From assembly GCF_000524195.1 (NCBI RefSeq), contig NW_020170408.1:451738-515737 (forward strand): 64,000 nucleotides of DNA, read 5' to 3'. The notes under the pieces are model-generated. The model was not told the DNA's origin. It was given only the letters and a program-made list of their open reading frames with translations, and did no database searches. Positions 63,109-64,000 of the stretch are shown in pieces. The stretch is from Echinococcus granulosus. Lineage: Eukaryota > Platyhelminthes > Cestoda > Cyclophyllidea > Taeniidae. Position 1 is the stretch's first letter; every line of letters begins with the position of its first letter. Position numbers and translations under genes: made by a program.

Positions 63109-64000
63109 ATGTTCTCCCTGTGTCGAGCTACTTCTAGCGTGACCTCAAAGAATTTCATTGAAACAGTCAGAAGGTACCCATTATCCATTTTTATCACCTG
63201 GTAGGGCGCTCTCTTCACGATGGATGCCCGACAAGGCGTTTGTCGATGCCCAGCAAAGCCTATACAAAACACCCATTGAGAAGATTGACCCTGCATACGT
63301 GAAGCGAAGTGAGTTTTTTTTGTATTTTTATTTTTGTATAGCTAATATGTTTGAATTTCGACACTTTGAGGTCCAGTCTCTGCAGCTCAACTTTGGACCC
63401 CAGCACCCAGCAGCTCATGGTGTCTTGAGATTGGTGATGGAGCTGGACGGTGAGGTGGGCTGTTCTCCTTTCCTTCAGCTTTTTTCTCCGAATTAAAGAT
63501 TATTATTAGACTGGATCCCCACGTCGGCTTCCTTCATCGAGGTACTGAAAAACTGATGGAATACAAAACATACACTCAAAACCTTCCCTACGTCGATCGC
63601 CTTGACTACTTCAGCATGATGTCCAGCGAACAGTGCTACTCATTGGCCGTTGAAAAACTTCTCGGTATTGAGATTCCTCCTCGCGCTAAGTATATTCGCA
63701 GTGGGTTTTGCTTCCTCTTTACTGAAACTCCTACATCTATGATATCATTTACCAACGTTCTCTCTTCTATAGCTATGTTTGCTGAGGTCACACGGCTTCT
63801 CAATCACTGCTGTGCATTGGGTTCAAACATCCTTGACATGGGTGCCATCACTCCGTTCTTTTGGCTTTTTGAGGAACGTGAAAAGTTGATGGAAATGTAC
63901 GAACGTGCATCTGGTGCTCGTTTTCATGCTGCCTACGTTCGCCCCGGTGGTGTTAGCCTTGATATTCCCCTTGGATTCATGGAGGATCTCTATGGAATCA
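63109..64000 (+). CDS. NDUFS2: NADH:ubiquinone oxidoreductase 49-kDa subunit (complex I), partial, cut by window end
   Basis: Core subunit of respiratory complex I that lines the quinone-binding site together with NDUFS7. Exons seen: 63109-63173, 63205-63308, 63342-63454, 63499-63700 and 63773 to beyond 64000; phases agree throughout. The N terminus ([15 protein letters not shown]) is Ser/Arg-rich like a mitochondrial targeting sequence. Strong family matches are [112 protein letters not shown] and [11 protein letters not shown]. The conserved quinone-site His in GPQHPAAHG is present. About half of the protein is encoded in the window; the rest lies beyond the end. Introns are only 31, 33, 44 and 72 nt. 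Confidence 0.97.

Overview
This window is eukaryotic nuclear DNA. It holds eight spliced protein-coding genes with consistent GT..AG junctions, one 100-base assembly gap, and long stretches of AT-rich, repeat-bearing non-coding DNA. Introns run from 31 nt to over 7 kb. That pattern, with the gene set (a Ca2+ channel beta subunit, a classical calpain, a divergent semaphorin), fits a parasitic flatworm, most likely a cestode or trematode. The taxon is an inference; no rRNA, mitochondrial gene or spliced-leader gene is present to fix it.

Layout. (1) 728-5738, minus: voltage-gated Ca2+ channel beta subunit (12 exons). (2) 8552-16249, plus: classical calpain with complete Cys/His/Asn triad, C2-like domain and penta-EF-hand (20 exons). 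These two Ca2+-related genes are divergent across about 2.8 kb. (3) 18223-40991, plus: a 23-kb, 10-exon transmembrane semaphorin whose introns carry the assembly gap, a decayed coding fragment, two direct copies of a roughly 600-bp dispersed repeat and a tRNA-like sequence. (4) 41-49 kb: intergenic, repeats, no convincing gene. (5) 49225-50283, plus: TMEM115-like Golgi membrane protein. (6) 53481-54418, plus: ribosomal protein SA. (7) 56367-57170, minus: exosome subunit MTR3/EXOSC6, first exon unresolved. (8) 58264-62201, minus: mitochondrial S-adenosylmethionine carrier SLC25A26. (9) 63109-64000+, plus: complex I 49-kDa subunit NDUFS2, cut by the window end and divergent from the carrier.

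Exon models were built by eye. For every complete gene the exon lengths sum to a multiple of three and splice phases agree. Resulting lengths are 635 aa (beta subunit), 754 aa (calpain), 834 aa (semaphorin), 310 aa (TMEM115), 273 aa (RPSA) and 276 aa (SLC25A26).

I found no prokaryote-type system, CRISPR array or intact transposon. The most noteworthy items are the semaphorin without a recognisable PSI module, the beta subunit keeping both putative phospho-sites in its interaction domain (relevant to praziquantel pharmacology in flukes), 31-34 nt introns in NDUFS2 and EXOSC6, and a dispersed repeat family with copies in both orientations.
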